Shown here one piece after another: positions 10,819-24,043 of a stretch of DNA of 64,000 nt. The DNA is from Ipomoea triloba (lineage: Eukaryota > Streptophyta > Magnoliopsida > Solanales > Convolvulaceae), in assembly GCF_003576645.1 (NCBI RefSeq), contig NC_044925.1, positions 17,909,600 to 17,973,599 on the forward strand, read 5' to 3'. How positions within the stretch are numbered: position 1 is the stretch's first letter; every line of letters starts with the position of its first letter. Made by a program: the position numbers and the translations under genes. Under the pieces are notes generated by a model that saw nothing but the letters and a program-made list of their open reading frames with translations, did not search any database and was not told the origin of the DNA.

Positions 10819-11653
10819 TGAAGTAGCTTTAACTCCTCGAGATGAAAGCGGGGCATGGTTGAGTGATGCCTTCTGTTCTGATGGTTGTAGCTTGTTGTTA
10901 ATCGTGGACCCATGAAATAAAAAGTTCTCTTTTATGATTCTTGTGTACATCTTAAATTGAGAGAACAAGTCATGAATCGTAAAAAGGGTATCACTTAACT
11001 TCCTACAAGAATCATCATAACCGAAGACTAGGAGGCAAATCACAACCGAATACTAAAGTCTTGACAAATGAAAGGGTTCAGGGTTGTTAACTGAATCCTT
11101 ACCAACCGAATCCACCAGTGAGTTGTTCACAAGACTTGTTGCACAAGAAGCTGTTCAGAATTCTCAAAGTAGGTTACTGTTGTGCATAGTTACTGACCGT
11201 TTATATTTATGAACGTGGGATTGTGAGGGAACATGTGTCAATATCTCATTTGCGGATGATATTTGAGCATGCACTCCACTATTCTTGAACTGACGAACCG
11301 TTAGAAGTGAAAGGACATGCTTTAAATGAAAAGATGGAGTAATAAGTACACTCTCTCTCTACATTAAATGCCACAATCACAAAGTGGGAGAAGTGGTCTT
11401 TGAAGTTCAAACCAGGAGACACGGATCTTTACCTTATTTGCCCCTCTTATTAAGGGTATTTAAGGACATTGTCTTATATACATAAATACACCCCATATCC
11501 GCCATCTTTACTCGACCCGCAACTCACTGCCATATATAAACCTCTTTAGTCTCTCATTCCTCACTTTTACCTTCACAAACTAAGATATCCCTCCAAAAAC
11601 CCTAAAACTACCTCTCCAAAATTCAAAACTTCTTTCCTTACACATAAACATCC
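10819..11653 (+). promoter_or_regulatory. Non-coding leader of the Copia-B extra ORF with TATA-like box
   Basis: No coding frame is evident. A TATATAAA box at 11533-11540 lies about 119 bases before the ATG at 11654, and the intervening leader is C/T- and A-rich like a plant 5' UTR. Copia-1 has the same layout (TATAAAA at 35556-35562, ATG at 35668). Whether this drives separate transcription of the extra ORF is inference. Confidence 0.45.
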
Positions 11654-14600
11654 ATGGTGTCCAGTTCAAGTTCTTCATCTGAAACATCCAGTTCATCATT
11701 TGGTAATGCTCCTGGTGTTCAGCAACTCGCTCCTAAACCAACATCCTCTCCTCCCACAAAGAACCAACCGACAAAGGAACCATCTTTTATCCCGCCACGG
11801 ACCATCACTCGTCCATGGGAGGATAAGACCATCATCAACTTCTTTCTCCATCGTCTTCCAGGTCAAGATTCTAGAAATTGTATGGTTAAAGCCGGATCTA
11901 TTCTCGACGTCGACGGCTTTCTCTCGAAAGTGATCAACAAAGACTTTGGGAACAAAGTAATCCAGTGTCTCAAAGATAGTAGTCTCTACAAGTTTGCAAC
12001 ATTCAAACACAATGCCCGGTATCCTCTTGACGTTGCTCAATTCTACATAAATGCTACCCTTCATACTGAAAATGGCATTAATGAGATACGGTCAGTACTT
12101 CATGGAACTAATGTGACCATCACCCATGAGGATGTGTGACGTGCTTTTGATTTTCCAGTTTACAGTGCGGCTTATCAAAACGACTGTTCAGGGAAAGAAT
12201 TCAGTCGGAAACACATGTGGAAAAAGATGAAAGGATATTCTCAACCATACACTATACCGTCTTCCTTAAGGAAAAAGATGTTAAAGTTGGACTATGAGTT
12301 TGTTATTGACATTCTCAACAAGGTCATCGAAAGCAAACAATCCGGCACTAACAAAATCATAGAGAAGAAGATGAAAATGCTATGCTCTCTTCTAGACAAA
12401 TATCCCGTTGATTGGTCAAGGGTTATATTTGATTTTCTGAGAGATAACATTAAAACCGGGATTGATGAGAATTCAGGATGGATCATTAAAGTGCTAGGCG
12501 ACGGCTTTATGATCGGAGTAATTTTGATGGACAAGAAAATAAGGCTTCGCACCGGACTATGACTCACAAAACTCATTTCTATATGGGTTCAAATCCACCA
12601 AATTACAACAAGAGGAAGGCAGAGGAGATTGAAGCTGCAAAGAAGACTTCTAGCAACAAGAAAGAATCCAAGTCCATCAAGGATAGCCGAAGCCTCAAAA
12701 GCTCATGATTCGGACCGTTCAGATAGCCCTGTGAAAAGGAGAGAGAAAAGGTCTTCAGAAGTTAAGGTGACAAAAAGCGCTGAATCATCTCATGCACCCC
12801 AATCCTTATGTGATAATGAGGACAAGATAAAAGAGAAGAAGGTCGAATCAAAGAAGAGGAAGGAAAAGTAGTTGAAAAGACCGAAGAAGAAAACTAAGAG
12901 GGATCTGTCAGATCAGATGGAGTCAACTATTGTTTTACCAACAGTAGAGGAATATGGCCGAGCTCTTAGTGACGAAAGAGCAAGAGTTCTTCCACCTCCT
13001 TTAGACTTTAGCCGTGAGGACAGTGATGAGGATGACCAACTACCTCTCACTAGGTTCATGAAGCCGAAGACTTCACCCTCAAAACCATCTGAACCCGAGC
13101 TTATACCCGAGCCCATCAATATGAGCCTCTCGAGCCGAGAACTACATCTGAACCATTGGTGATCGAACCATTAGTACCTGTGATTCCTTCTTCTGAAAGT
13201 CAAACTCTTGCTATAGTACCACATCAACCTTCCAATGACTCAGACTCAAGCTCAACCTGGATAGAAGAAGACTCTGAGGGGGAAGATGTTGGTCAAGAAC
13301 GACCTGCTTACAGAGAAATACCTCTGTTCATCAGAAGACAGATAGTGGGAAGATTACATCCGCAAGTGGCTGCACTATTCCTTGCGAGGTACAAGTTTCA
13401 ACCCCTAGTGTTACTCCCACATGCTGCCACTCTTCGCATTAAGGAACTCCCGTCCACTAATGGGGAGATTCAAACTCAAATTCCCGAGTCATCTCAGCAA
13501 GTTGCCTTACAATCTAACGATGTGACTCGTCAAGTCTATGTTGATGCTGCCTTGCCTCAGTAGTTAGCTTACGAGGACATAACCGAAGTTGTTGTTGCTC
13601 AAGATGAGGCACTTTTGGAAATTCCCTCTCACGAAGACATTCTCAGACGAGAGCTTGCCAAAGTGTATAATTGGCAAGAATGGAGGATGTCAAGCATCCG
13701 AGTCATTGCCAAAACTATCAGTGAAATGGTAGATGAAGAGGAATGGGCACTAGACTGGATAGGGACAAGGTCCATCTTTGATGCAACAAGACCTGAGGAA
13801 ATTGAACGAGTTTTTGCTGAAAAACTACAAGGAAGAACAACCCGTTTTGGGAAAACTGTGAATTTGAATGTTGGCTATCGAACTCCTCGAGAATGCCAAA
13901 TGCTCGAAGACATGCAAATTGCAAAGATTCACAATATCTCCAGAGCTCAATTTGAGATAAGGGATCTCCGACCAGACATTGGGCCTAGTCATTGACCCGA
14001 AGACATGGATGGTGAGGAAGACTCACACTTGAAATCTGATGACAAGTGTAGCGATGATTTAATTACTCCTGCAAAGAAGGATGATGATGACGATGACAAT
14101 GATGATCCTTCTGGAAACTTCATTCCTCCTTCTGCAGAGGCTGCAAAGAAAACTGATTTTGATAAATCCTCAAAATCTTCTAGCTCTCATAATTCGGGTG
14201 GCAAACATGATGGTAAAGAAACATATAACAATCAGCCTCATGATAAAGAGGATGATAGGCCGAAGACTAACAACATTGAAATTGTACATCATGATGAGAG
14301 TCAAGAAATTGCAGAGCATCCAATTGACACCGAATCATTGGAACACACTATTGTGCAAAGTCAGAGTTCAGCCCGAGATGGCAATCTGGAAGCATCTTGT
14401 GGTGCGAATCATGACGACTTGCTCATGATTGATGAAAATATGATCACCTCCTCTCTGAACCTGATAGATGTTGAAGTGAAGACGTATCCTGACTGCACTC
14501 AAGATGAAAATCTGAAAGCATCTAGCAGTGCCAATCACAAGGATTCGCCTTTACCAATTGTGCAATCCGAAGATATGCTAGAGGATTCGGCTAATCATCA

Positions 14601-15447
14601 TGATCTTGCCTTGGTTCAAGGTGAAAATCTGGAAGCACCTCCCAAAGAAAGTCATGCTGATCTAGCCGAAGCATCAAAGAGTTCGGACTCCTCTTAGGTA
14701 ATTGTTAACACCACTTCTGCTTCCACTTCTCTTCTGAATGCTATACAGGGAATGGCGAAGACTCGGCATACTCACTTTAAATCCATAAATGAGTCCATTG
14801 CCAAGATCAAGAAAGATATAAGGAAGCAGAAGAAGAAGGCTTCAAAATCAACTGCTGATGCAAGAATCACAGCTCTTGAACAAAAGATTGACAGTGTTTT
14901 TTTGAAAACTTAATTTCACTTGGATCCTTGAAAGATTCGTTGGCCGAGATTAAAAAGGTTCAACATGACCTAGTCACGAAGCATGCTTCCATCAAGGAGC
15001 GTCTGGATATCTCCTGCATCAAACTTGAGTATGTGACAGGCAATCAAAACCAAATGGGTACCTACATCTCGGAGTATGAGTTGACTCTCAAGGAACTTCA
15101 AGTTTGTGTTAATCGCCTGAGCAACAAGATTGACTGCCTTATTGAAGTCAATGATGCCAACAAGGGGGAAAAGAAGGGAACCCCGAGTACTTGCAAAGGT
15201 AAAGAACTTGTGATCCGAGGAGATGACAAAAATGGTGGAAATAGCGAATCATTCATGGAGAAAATCTTGGTGAAGCAACTCAGAACTATCTAGTGCTTAA
15301 AATCAACAAGAAGTATGAATACAAGATTTAAGGACTTGATATAGTTAAAGCAAGAAAAGAAATCAATGACATGCTTGAACTCAAGGAAGCTGAGAGATGG
15401 GAGAAGGTGAGCAAGAAGAAGACTAGCAAAGATGAGGAGAAAATGTG
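11654..15447 (+). pseudogene. Extra ORF (env-position ORF) of Copia-B, decayed
   Basis: This is the counterpart of the intact ORF at 35668-39147, sitting between pol and the 3' LTR as in SIRE/Maximus elements. Shared features in order are a VKAGSILD motif near the N-terminus, a following globular block to about 12560, a lysine/arginine cluster near 12840-12900, a tryptophan/glutamate block at about 13650-13770, repeated N-x-E-A segments at 14385-14640, and an NDANKGEKKG segment at 15150. It is broken by in-frame stops at 12137, 12869, 13561, 13993 and 14695, and by frame changes near 12550, 13150, 14910 and 15290. It cannot make the full protein. No signal peptide or membrane segment is visible. 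Confidence 0.8.
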
Positions 15448-15672
15448 ATTTTCATCCCTCATTTTACTTTCATTGCTATATTTTTGTAATGCATGGCATA
15501 TTTTGATTGAATAAAAGATAAGTTTTTGGGTTCATGAGTGTGTGTGTTTTAGCTAGAACCTTTTACTCCTCGGATATAAATTGTTAATCTCAGACTATTC
15601 GGCTATGATAATAAAAATCATTTCATGGATACAAGTAGCCAAATGGTGCGAGTATAAGGTGTTGGCATCATC

Positions 15673-15685
15673 AAAAAGGGGAAAA
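15673..15685 (+). other. Polypurine tract of Copia-B
   Basis: AAAAAGGGGAAAA precedes TGTTAGGAA at 15687 by one base. The same GTTGGCATCATCAAAAA context occurs before the Copia-1 3' LTR at 39417-39429. It fits the plus-strand primer of a copia element. Confidence 0.88.
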
Positions 15686-16004
15686 TTGTTAGGAATCCCG
15701 ATGTAATACCCCACATTCTCCTAATATTATTTTAAATATAATAATTAAAATAAGGGCTCATCTTTGTTATTTCTTATTTTAGTAAAATGATTATAAGTAT
15801 AATTATTTCACTATGTGCTTGGGACAATATACTTTTATGTAATCTATTATTATGATTAATACTAAAATGTCATAGCCCAATATATCTATAGATATATATA
15901 TTCATACTATATGATTTTTGTTATAGGCTATGAACCCAATAAATTACCCTTAAGCTCAATCCTTGTTTCCTAGAATTCTTCTAAGCCCAAATGAAATTAT
16001 GAAC

Positions 16005-16055
<51 letters not shown>

Positions 16056-16228
16056 TTTTAGCTTTGAACCAAAGTTGACCCAACTTTCATAAATGACTTA
16101 GCCTGGAAGCTTACCCTAGCTATAAATAGTTGCTTCTAAATATGGTAACCTAGTTAATCAGCAGCCAAAAACCTTTCGTCACCTCTCGTTTCTCTCCCTC
16201 TCGACTAAGCTAACAATCGGCAACAACA

Positions 16229-16483
16229 ATGGAGGATTCCGGCAAGCTTCCATCTCCACCCATTTCCCTTCCTCAGCATGGCAGCATTCCCTCTCCGTCT
16301 AGCGTGAACAACGGGCATCAATGGGGAAGCTCTGTTTTCCGCATAGCAGTATCAAGGCAAAATGGAGCGACCGTGGTTAACAACACGAGGCAGCGGCGCG
16401 GTGGAATTCAGTCGCGCTCTCCCTTCCGATCAGTGGTGGCGACAGTTCTCATCCTCCGAAGTGACGGCGTCCCTCCGGTGTAG
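16229..16483 (+). CDS. Short ORF at the start of a GC-rich segment in TE3, doubtful
   Basis: An 84-codon frame begins with ATG in a favourable context (ACAATGG) about 107 bases after a TATAAATAG box, preceded by a C/T-rich leader. The product is serine- and proline-rich with no motif. Overlapping frames at 16362-16598 and 16487-16777 are also open because the segment is GC-rich, so the frame may be chance or a broken captured exon. Confidence 0.25.
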   Translation: MEDSGKLPSPPISLPQHGSIPSPSSVNNGHQWGSSVFRIAVSRQNGATVVNNTRQRRGGIQSRSPFRSVVATVLILRSDGVPPV

Positions 16484-18204
16484 CAGTTGGGTGCGGCGAT
16501 CACTGGTGGCAGCAGCTACGAGCTTGATAGTGAGGAATGCACGAAGCTTCAGCGATCTCTGGTTCTCTCATTCCGGCAAGAAGTTCCATCTTGCGTAGCA
16601 GCATGGTGGTCGACGGCGGCAAACGGCAGCGGCGGCGTAGGCAGCTTCTTGGCACCTTCCTTCTTCGATCCCCTGTTTCCGAACTTCCTTTTCCCGTCGG
16701 CGACACCTAGCGCACAGCAGCGGTACTCGGCTAGCAGCAAGGGCGACTCTCCCTCTCCGGCGCTGCGTCGTTGTTGACGTTGGATGCTGTTGGGAAAGAG
16801 CAGCTTGTGAAGATGGTTTGGCAATTGAATATAAGGTGATCCTAAGACTAATTCTTAAGCTTAGGATTTATTATTATTATTATAGCCTAATTAGTAATTA
16901 GAGTACTTAAGTATTATTGTTTAGGCCTTAATTATTTGTTAGTAATCCTTAATGGTAATTATAGCTCAATTAGTGGTTAATCTTTAGTATGGATTAATGA
17001 TGTAATTATGGCCTAATTATGAGTTCATGGTAACCACTGCCTAATGCTAAATGCAGTTAGTTTAGTTAGTAGGTATTTGGTGTTTAATCATCGAATAACG
17101 AACATTGTTTCGGCTATTATGGTTAGGCATTTCCTAGTAGTATTAAAGCTTAATAAGGACCATAGTCTCATTAGTCATTAGGTGTTGGATATGGGTAGGA
17201 GCTAAGATGGACTAAATAGGAACTTTAATGTAATTATTATTGTAGTGGCCGATAGTGACAGTATTAGACTCAATTAATTCTCAGGTTCATGATTATGGAC
17301 CTAGCTTATGAGCTGAGCTTAGAGTTGGTGATTGCTTTTGGATTAATACGCTTCAAGAGGTAACCATCCATGTCTCACTAAACCTATTTTCACTCATGAT
17401 TTATATATATGATTTGGTTTTGGAATCCTGTGAATTTCTTGGGGTTATAGCTTTGTTTGATGGTCTGTGAACCTTTATTGGTGGAGTGTTGGACTTGTGT
17501 TCATCATCCTTTGTATCTAGATGTGTATGAGTAATTCTTGTTATGGATTCAATGATTTATTGGCTTCTGAGATGTGTAATCTGTGTATTCTGAGCATGAT
17601 TTGTATTCTGGAATGATTCATCGTGTATTTTGTTCCGATTCTGGAATCTGTGAGTTGGAGTGCACTTACGATGGACATTGGCGGTATAATGTGTCCCGCC
17701 AATGTGTTCCGCAAGTGTAAAGGCGAAAAGGTGTGGCGGAGAGGTGTGTACCGTGAACCTCTTCCGTGTATTCTTGTAGTGCAGTTCAGCGGGCCAGGTT
17801 GTTCCGTCACTGTGTTCCGTTAGTTCAATTGGTATTCTGATCCAATGTCTGTTTTGAGGTCTCTAAACTCTGTTTGATTCCTTTTGATTCTGGAATGTGT
17901 ATTGAGCATCTTGTTGAGTATTCCATCCTGATTCTTGAGTATTTATTCATGATCTTTGGACATTTATCTTGATCTCTTGAGTTAGTATCATTGGTTTATT
18001 CCTTGATTATTATTCTGAGTATGCACTATGTTCATATTATGAGATGAACACTGTTGGTGGGTGATTCGTGTGGGTGAATCTGAGTTGGTATGTGGGAGAT
18101 CTTGAGTCCTTATGAGCATTCCTTATCTTGTTGAATCTTTGGTAACTTTGGGATTTAATTGGTGGAATTATGGTGTATTTGTATATGTGTTGTGAGAGGA
18201 ATTG

Positions 18205-18320
18205 TATGGGCATCATTTGCCTCTGTGTTGGGCTTTTGCCTCTGTGATAATGGGCATCGTTTGCCTCCGTGATTGGGCTTGTATGCCTCCGTAGTTGGGC
18301 TTATTGCCTCCGTGTTGTGA
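18205..18320. repeat. Short degenerate tandem repeat
   Basis: Five units of about 20-30 bases carry the core TTGCCTCCGTG or TTGCCTCTGTG with GGGC spacers. It lies in TE3. Confidence 0.8.
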
Positions 18321-20103
18321 TATGCATTCGGTGGTTGATCTTATGGTTATTATTGTGATTTGGGGATGGTGGTTTGGTGCCTATCTTTGGTATAGTGGTT
18401 TGATTGGCGTTTGTGGTTATTGGGTTGAGGTTGTATCTCAGTTGGTATCTGTTATTCCTTGATATGTCGGTTTGGTTGGTTCCTTTGTGATTATTATGTG
18501 GAAGTTGTGATTTAGTTGGTATCTTGGTTGTGGACTTGTTATCTCGTATATTCATATTGGATGTTGGTTTCATTTGGAAGAGTCTTGGTTTGTGACTTAT
18601 TCAGCTTATTGTTGTTGATTCTCTGATTTAAATAAAGAACAGTTCGTTGGTGCGTATATTCTATACGTATGCGTAAATCTATTTACAAACTCTATTATAT
18701 TATGTATCTTCTCACGAGTGTGAGTGGTTGGTTGCTTAGCATTCTTTTGCTAATGGTTTTCTAAACTGTTTTCCAGGTATGCCATAGTCTGAGCTGAGAG
18801 TGCGATAGAGCTAGCCTCCCTTTGCTATGCTTAGACTAGTTTCTGTATTAGACTTTTGGGCCTGTGTGCCGTAGTGATGGTTTATGTATTGACATTTACC
18901 CTTACCTTTACCTTTTTGGATTGATGTTTATGGATTATAGCCTATGCACCTAGGATGGATTGTACCTAGGTGTGGCATGACACCCTTAAGGTTTTATATA
19001 TGCTTCCGCTATGTTTATGGTTAGTTTCTAAGATCTATAGCCTATCTCAGTGAAAATAAAGTTGGGGTGTCACACCCGAGCCATTGATTTTGATGATACC
19101 AAGGACCCGAGGAGACCCTGCAATTCTTGTCTGTATTATTTGATAGTCAAATAGACGAGTCCTTGTCTCAGTTAAACAAATTCTTTCTCAAGCCGAAGAC
19201 TTGAAGACTTGTAGAACACGAAGACTTGAAGACTGAAAGCAGTAGGCCGAAGCATGGAAGGGCCGAATTCTTGAAACCAAACAATCAAAGGTGATTGATT
19301 CGAGGAGCTGATGAGAGAATGATAAGGTCAATCATTCTCACGAGTACCCAAGGCACTAGATATTCTCTGATAGTTGTCTTGTCTATAGCCTTGAGGTTGG
19401 GTATAACTTGAATGTCAAAATGGATCCGAGGCAACAATCCCTAGGAACATTAAATGATTGTCACCTTTTTGTGGGACAAAAGACAAATTGTCTTTGCATA
19501 AAAGTGAACAAACGGCTAGAAAGGTACTGACACTCTGAAAAGATCAAAACTTTACCCATTGGATATTACACACTGGGCAATAGGTTTCAAAATTCAGGTT
19601 CCCTCCAACGGATCTGAAAATTTCAACCTATAAATACTCCTGTTCCTTCTCACTTGAACAAGGTTGAAATAGCGAAAAGCCATTTGCAAGCAATATTACT
19701 CTCAGTGTGTCAAAATATTCAAAAGCTCAAAAGTTCTATCCAAATTATAAAAGAGATCTTGTGAAGCTCAATGTTGAATCAAGAAGTTCAAAGACAAGAA
19801 TCTCAAGTTGGAGAAATACTTTCAATCATTTTCAACCATCTTTACTTGGTGAAGTAGAAAGAGGCGGAGTAGACTTTGAAGGAGTTGAAAAACCTAACCG
19901 AACGTGGCTGCCGGGCTTAGTGATCAAAGGAGCACGTTGTAAAGGAGCTTTGTACGATTACGGAGAATATAGTGCAAACCTTCACAAGTTGTGAAGAAGA
20001 GTGGAGTAGGCTTCGTTAACAGTCGAACCACTATAAAAATCTCTCTCTCTCTCTCTCTCTTTATTTTTACGTACTGCATTGCATGCCACTCTCAAAACCT
20101 AAT

Positions 20104-22165
20104 TGTTGGTCCCGATAGGGTGGTGAAAATTCTAGAGGGGGGGTGAATAGACTTTTCAAACAATTAAAAACTTTATAACACTTCAACAATAGAGATTTCA
20201 AGTGAATAAATTCAAAGTGCTATAAAATAAATCTGCGTAAAACTGAAGAGATACTTGGCATGCAACACGTTTGAATGTCTTAAAATAGCTCAAAGAATAT
20301 GTATGCAAAGTTTGAAACACATGCGAACGTGGGAACACACAAACCCAGATGATATGATCAACACAGTACGTAAAGGGTTAGTGAGTTAAATATGTAAATA
20401 ATGTAAAGTGATGTAAAGTAAAGAGAGGTAAAGATTTATAGTGGTTCAGAGGTGGTGTAATCCTCCTAGTCCACTCTTCTCCTTCACTCCAAGGAGGGAA
20501 TTCCACTATCTCGTTCACCCAGATACAAATAGTGAAACACCTGTGCTACACAAGCACTTCCCGAGTGTCTCGCACAAAGCTACACTCAACAACGAGCTCC
20601 TCACACAAAGCTAAGCTCCCGAGCGCCTCGAACAAAGCTACGCTCCCGAGCGTCTCGCACAAAGATACGCTCCAACCAAGTGTCTCGCACACAACTACAC
20701 TTAGTTCACGCGAGTGTCTCGCACACAGCTACACTCCTTTCTACACTCAGTAGAGATACAAAAGTTGTTGAAAGAAATAAAGATTTCTTTTCTAAGACTT
20801 GAATTCTCTCGTGTCTAGCTCAATATCTCAGTACTTTGTATTTTGATTTCACCGTAACCGTTTGTGTTTCTGTTAGTGTCTCTATTGTCTTCAAGTATTC
20901 TTGGGCGTTTTATAATTCTAAGAATTATTTGCCCGTTATGAACATTCAAATCTTGAAAGTTCACTTGATCTGATTGGTCATACCAATCTGATCTTGATGG
21001 CCATACCTCCTCATGTAATAACCATACCGTTGATCTGATAACTTGCCAATTTGATCTGATAAGATCTCCAATTTGATCTGCTCATTTAATGCCTCTGGTA
21101 ATTTTGAAAAATTACCTCTGCAAATTCCTCACCAAAGTCTTCTATTTCGGCTTGATTGAACTTTGAAACTTGTAACCTCCAATTTTTTGATTTGTTGTCT
21201 TGACAGCCTAATATTGTGGACTTTGTATTCTTCAGAGCTTGATATTTTTGACTTTGTTGCATTCTTGATTTGATCTTGGGCAAGTTGATCTTTCAAAATA
21301 TTTTCCGCGTGGTTCTTGCTTGAGTAAAAACAATGATCTACAGAAAATCACCACCTTCAGATTTCTTCTGGTTCATGGCATCACGTACTGGACTTTCAAC
21401 ATATATATGAAGCATGCAAAAATGGTTAAGTGTGAGTTGCACCATAAGTTGCTCCAAAGCTTGCTCCATAGTAGTCTTCACGCGTGTAGGAAAAATGAAG
21501 AAGTCACGCGCATAAGGTCTTAGCCAAAGTTCCTCTACATTGACCTTGACTTGCTCTATGTTGACTTGACTAGCTCCATAACTTGCTATATTGACCAAAA
21601 GTAGCTCAAAGGCTTTGGCCGTGTGACTAGCTCCCAAGCTTCCTCTTTTAGGAAATAAAATGTAGCAAGTAAGATTCAAACACTGGAGCAATATGTAGTA
21701 TGCTCAAGTGTTTAACTAGTGTTCCATTTAAGCTCATTCAGTTATACTCATCAAGATAATATATTTGATCCTTCTTTTTCTTTGCATTGTGTAGCGTATG
21801 GTGTAGAGATAGTGGATCTTGATCTTCCTTTAGCCTTTGACTTCTTGAGGAGTTGGATCGTGACACACCTTGCTCCACTTCTTGGTCTTTAAAGCTAAAA
21901 TGTTTTCCATGGGATTCAAACTTGTGCCTTCTAGCAATGATAAACTCAATCTTGTCCACTAGATCACATACACTCATATGTATAGTGGAAGCAAATGACT
22001 TACAAGACTCATGACAAAATGAACTCTATAAAACAATAATTCGAACCAATCTAATGTCATGACTTGTCTTCCGGGTCTAATCTCTACACTCTAAAAAAAA
22101 TAAAATAGGGAATTTCTAAAAATACAAATTGGCTCATCAAAACTATTACAATTTTATTCCTAACA
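20104..22165 (-). mobile_element. Minus-strand solo LTR of a copia (SIRE-type) element
   Basis: Plus-strand TGTTGGTCCC at 20104 and TCCTAACA at 22165 are the reversed GGGACCAACA end and TGTTAGGA start of a copia LTR. It is flanked by CTAAT at 20099-20103 and 22166-22170. At 2062 bp it is longer than the other copia LTRs here. It contains the reversed C-rich block (a G-run near 20140) and the tandem array below. No coding sequence is present. Confidence 0.85.
20540..20745. repeat. Degenerate tandem repeat in the solo copia LTR
   Basis: About six units of 30-36 bases share the core GAGTGTCTCGCACAAAGCTACACTC. It explains the repetitive open frame across this stretch. Confidence 0.8.
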
Positions 22166-22373
22166 CTAATATTTTCATAGACTAAAAGATTTTGTGCAAA
22201 GTAAAATTAAAATCTGGTAAAACATATCTTATCCGCTGCGTTCTTATCTTTGATCGAGTTCATTCCTTAAAAGGATTGATCTTGCAAAAAGTTTTCAAAA
22301 TCCTTGTGAGTCTATTCAACCCCCTCCCCCCTTCTAGACTCAGATCGCTACCACCGAGAGTCCGGGACCAACA

Positions 22374-22800
22374 CCTCTTTTCCCTTCGATATAGACCAAA
22401 ATACACATAACCCAAGACTAATTTTGCTTCTCAAATACTACACTTTTGGCACTTATCAATTGTTTGATCCATAAATAAATGATCATTCTGATTCCTTCCT
22501 TAGCGCCTTCGCCGAATCTTCAGCTAGTTTTGGTTGTTCCTTTGTCATGTCTAGTTCCACCCCTTATCTGTCTCCTCTGTTGCATCACCTATCAGCATTA
22601 ACCTTCCAAGCTCAGGTCCATATTCAGGTCCATATTCCTTCACTCATATTTCTCCCTTTCATTTTCTTCCTTTTTCTTTCTTTTATTTTATTGACAATAA
22701 AGACTAGCCTCTTTGCCTTATATAATACAAAATTTTTCAGAATCAACAGGTCTTGCACTTGTGTTATCAATTCTTGCTAGCATTTCCAAAGTTTACTAAG

Positions 22801-22880
<80 letters not shown>

Positions 22881-24043
22881 GCCCTTACTTCTACATTCCC
22901 AAATTCACTAAAAACAGAATCTTCACAATCCAATTACCGAACTGCCAAAGTCTAAAAATGATTCATGTTCAGAAGCTAGCCATTCTTAGCATATATCTTT
23001 TTCTTCTTACAAACTAAACTGCATCAATTCTAAAAATGTTGCACATTTAGAAGCTAGTCATCATCAGTAGATATCTTTCCCTTATTCCGCTTATACGTAG
23101 CCTCCAAAATTTTAAGATTTGTGGTCTGTGTCTCTTTAGGGAATAGGTAATTTATGTACTCCTAATACCCTACTAAACCATCCTTAGTTTCTATTTGCCA
23201 CCTCTTTTTTAGTCTTTTTTTTTATTCGTCCATAGCAAAACACGTTAATGAACTTCTCCATTCTTCCCTGCTGACACTTTTTTTTTTAACTCTCCCTTTA
23301 GATTTTGTTTCCTCTGTTGTGCTCGCATTACACGTACACACGCCTAGTCGCGTATCAACAACAAATGACCGAGCACCTCCAAACAGATGAAAAGTATAGT
23401 CGACCGCCTCCCATCCACCCAATGCTGCCCCGCCAGACATTCTTCACCAATTCGTCGGCCAGCCCCACACGCCATAAGCCGGTTGCTTATTGCTTAGGTC
23501 CCTTCCTCAGTGGGCTTCCTTCCTTTTCTCAGCGTTTTAATCTTCTCACTCCTGTCAGAAAGAAACATTTATTGGAGTGTTTAATTATGGGTGGAGAATC
23601 CTTTGACTTTTTTCCTAAAAAAAATTATGTGTATCTCCTACAGCTAAGAAAGGGGAAATTTCTATGCATATGCGCTTTAGATTGGTAATTGATTAAGTTT
23701 GCCCCACTTAAATGTCAAAATTTCCGTGGACCAGTGCTTTTTATCATCGATATTTTACGCCAACACATGTCTGGGGTGCTGGAGTGGTTTGCACCAACAG
23801 TGCATTCCTTTGGTATGTAATTTATGCCATAACCGACTACAATTCCAAGGACCGACACAAATCCGCTTTTAGGAAACTAATGCAGGTCCGCTCCTGGGGG
23901 ATCGGTGGTCAAAACGAGAGTCCTAACCGATTGCTAGTTTGTCACCGAGGGACCATGGCACCGGAAAACCAGTGTAGGTCTGACACGCGGAACCGATGGT
24001 CAGGACACGACACATACTATTGTAGGGTAGGGATCACGGGACT
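22374..24043. other. Unassigned sequence between Copia-B and element C
   Basis: No repeat copy of this stretch occurs elsewhere in the window. A (TA)n tract with minor interruptions lies at about 22803-22880. An open frame of 127 codons at 23305-23688 starts with ATG but has no recognisable motif and is probably chance. The last 250 bases contain several ACCGA and CGGT words, recalling transposon subterminal repeats, but no terminus is visible. The GGACT at 24039-24043 would be the left target copy of element C. Confidence 0.5.

Larger units (their letters stand above)
15702..19074 (+). mobile_element. TE3: TGTAATACCCC element inside the Copia-B LTR
   Basis: It begins TGTAATACCCC, ends GGGGTGTCACA, and is flanked by CCCGA at 15697-15701 and 19075-19079. 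The first 40 bases resemble the minus-strand start of TE1, and the last 150 include the family's CACCTAGG and CCTAGGTGTGGC block. At 3373 bp it is slightly longer than TE1 and TE2. It has no Pol coding. It contains a TATAAATAG box near 16122, a (TA)n run near 16011-16051, a GC-rich segment at about 16200-16800, and an acceptor-like TTTTCCAG near 18775. Confidence 0.8.
15687..22373 (+). mobile_element. 3' LTR of Copia-B, interrupted by two insertions
   Basis: The LTR starts TGTTAGGAATCCCGA and ends GGGACCAACA at 22373. Its pieces are 15687-15701, 19080-20103 and 22171-22373, about 1.24 kb in total and close to the Copia-2 LTR (57393-58650), with which it shares GATTTTGATGATACC, a CCTATAAATACTCC box near 19628 and a C-rich block before the end. 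The insertions are TE3 and a minus-strand solo copia LTR. The expected right target copy is CCTCT; no matching left end is recognised. Confidence 0.88.

Noticed and set aside
20532..20753. 73-codon repetitive ORF
   Set aside because: It is a degenerate tandem repeat within a minus-strand solo LTR.
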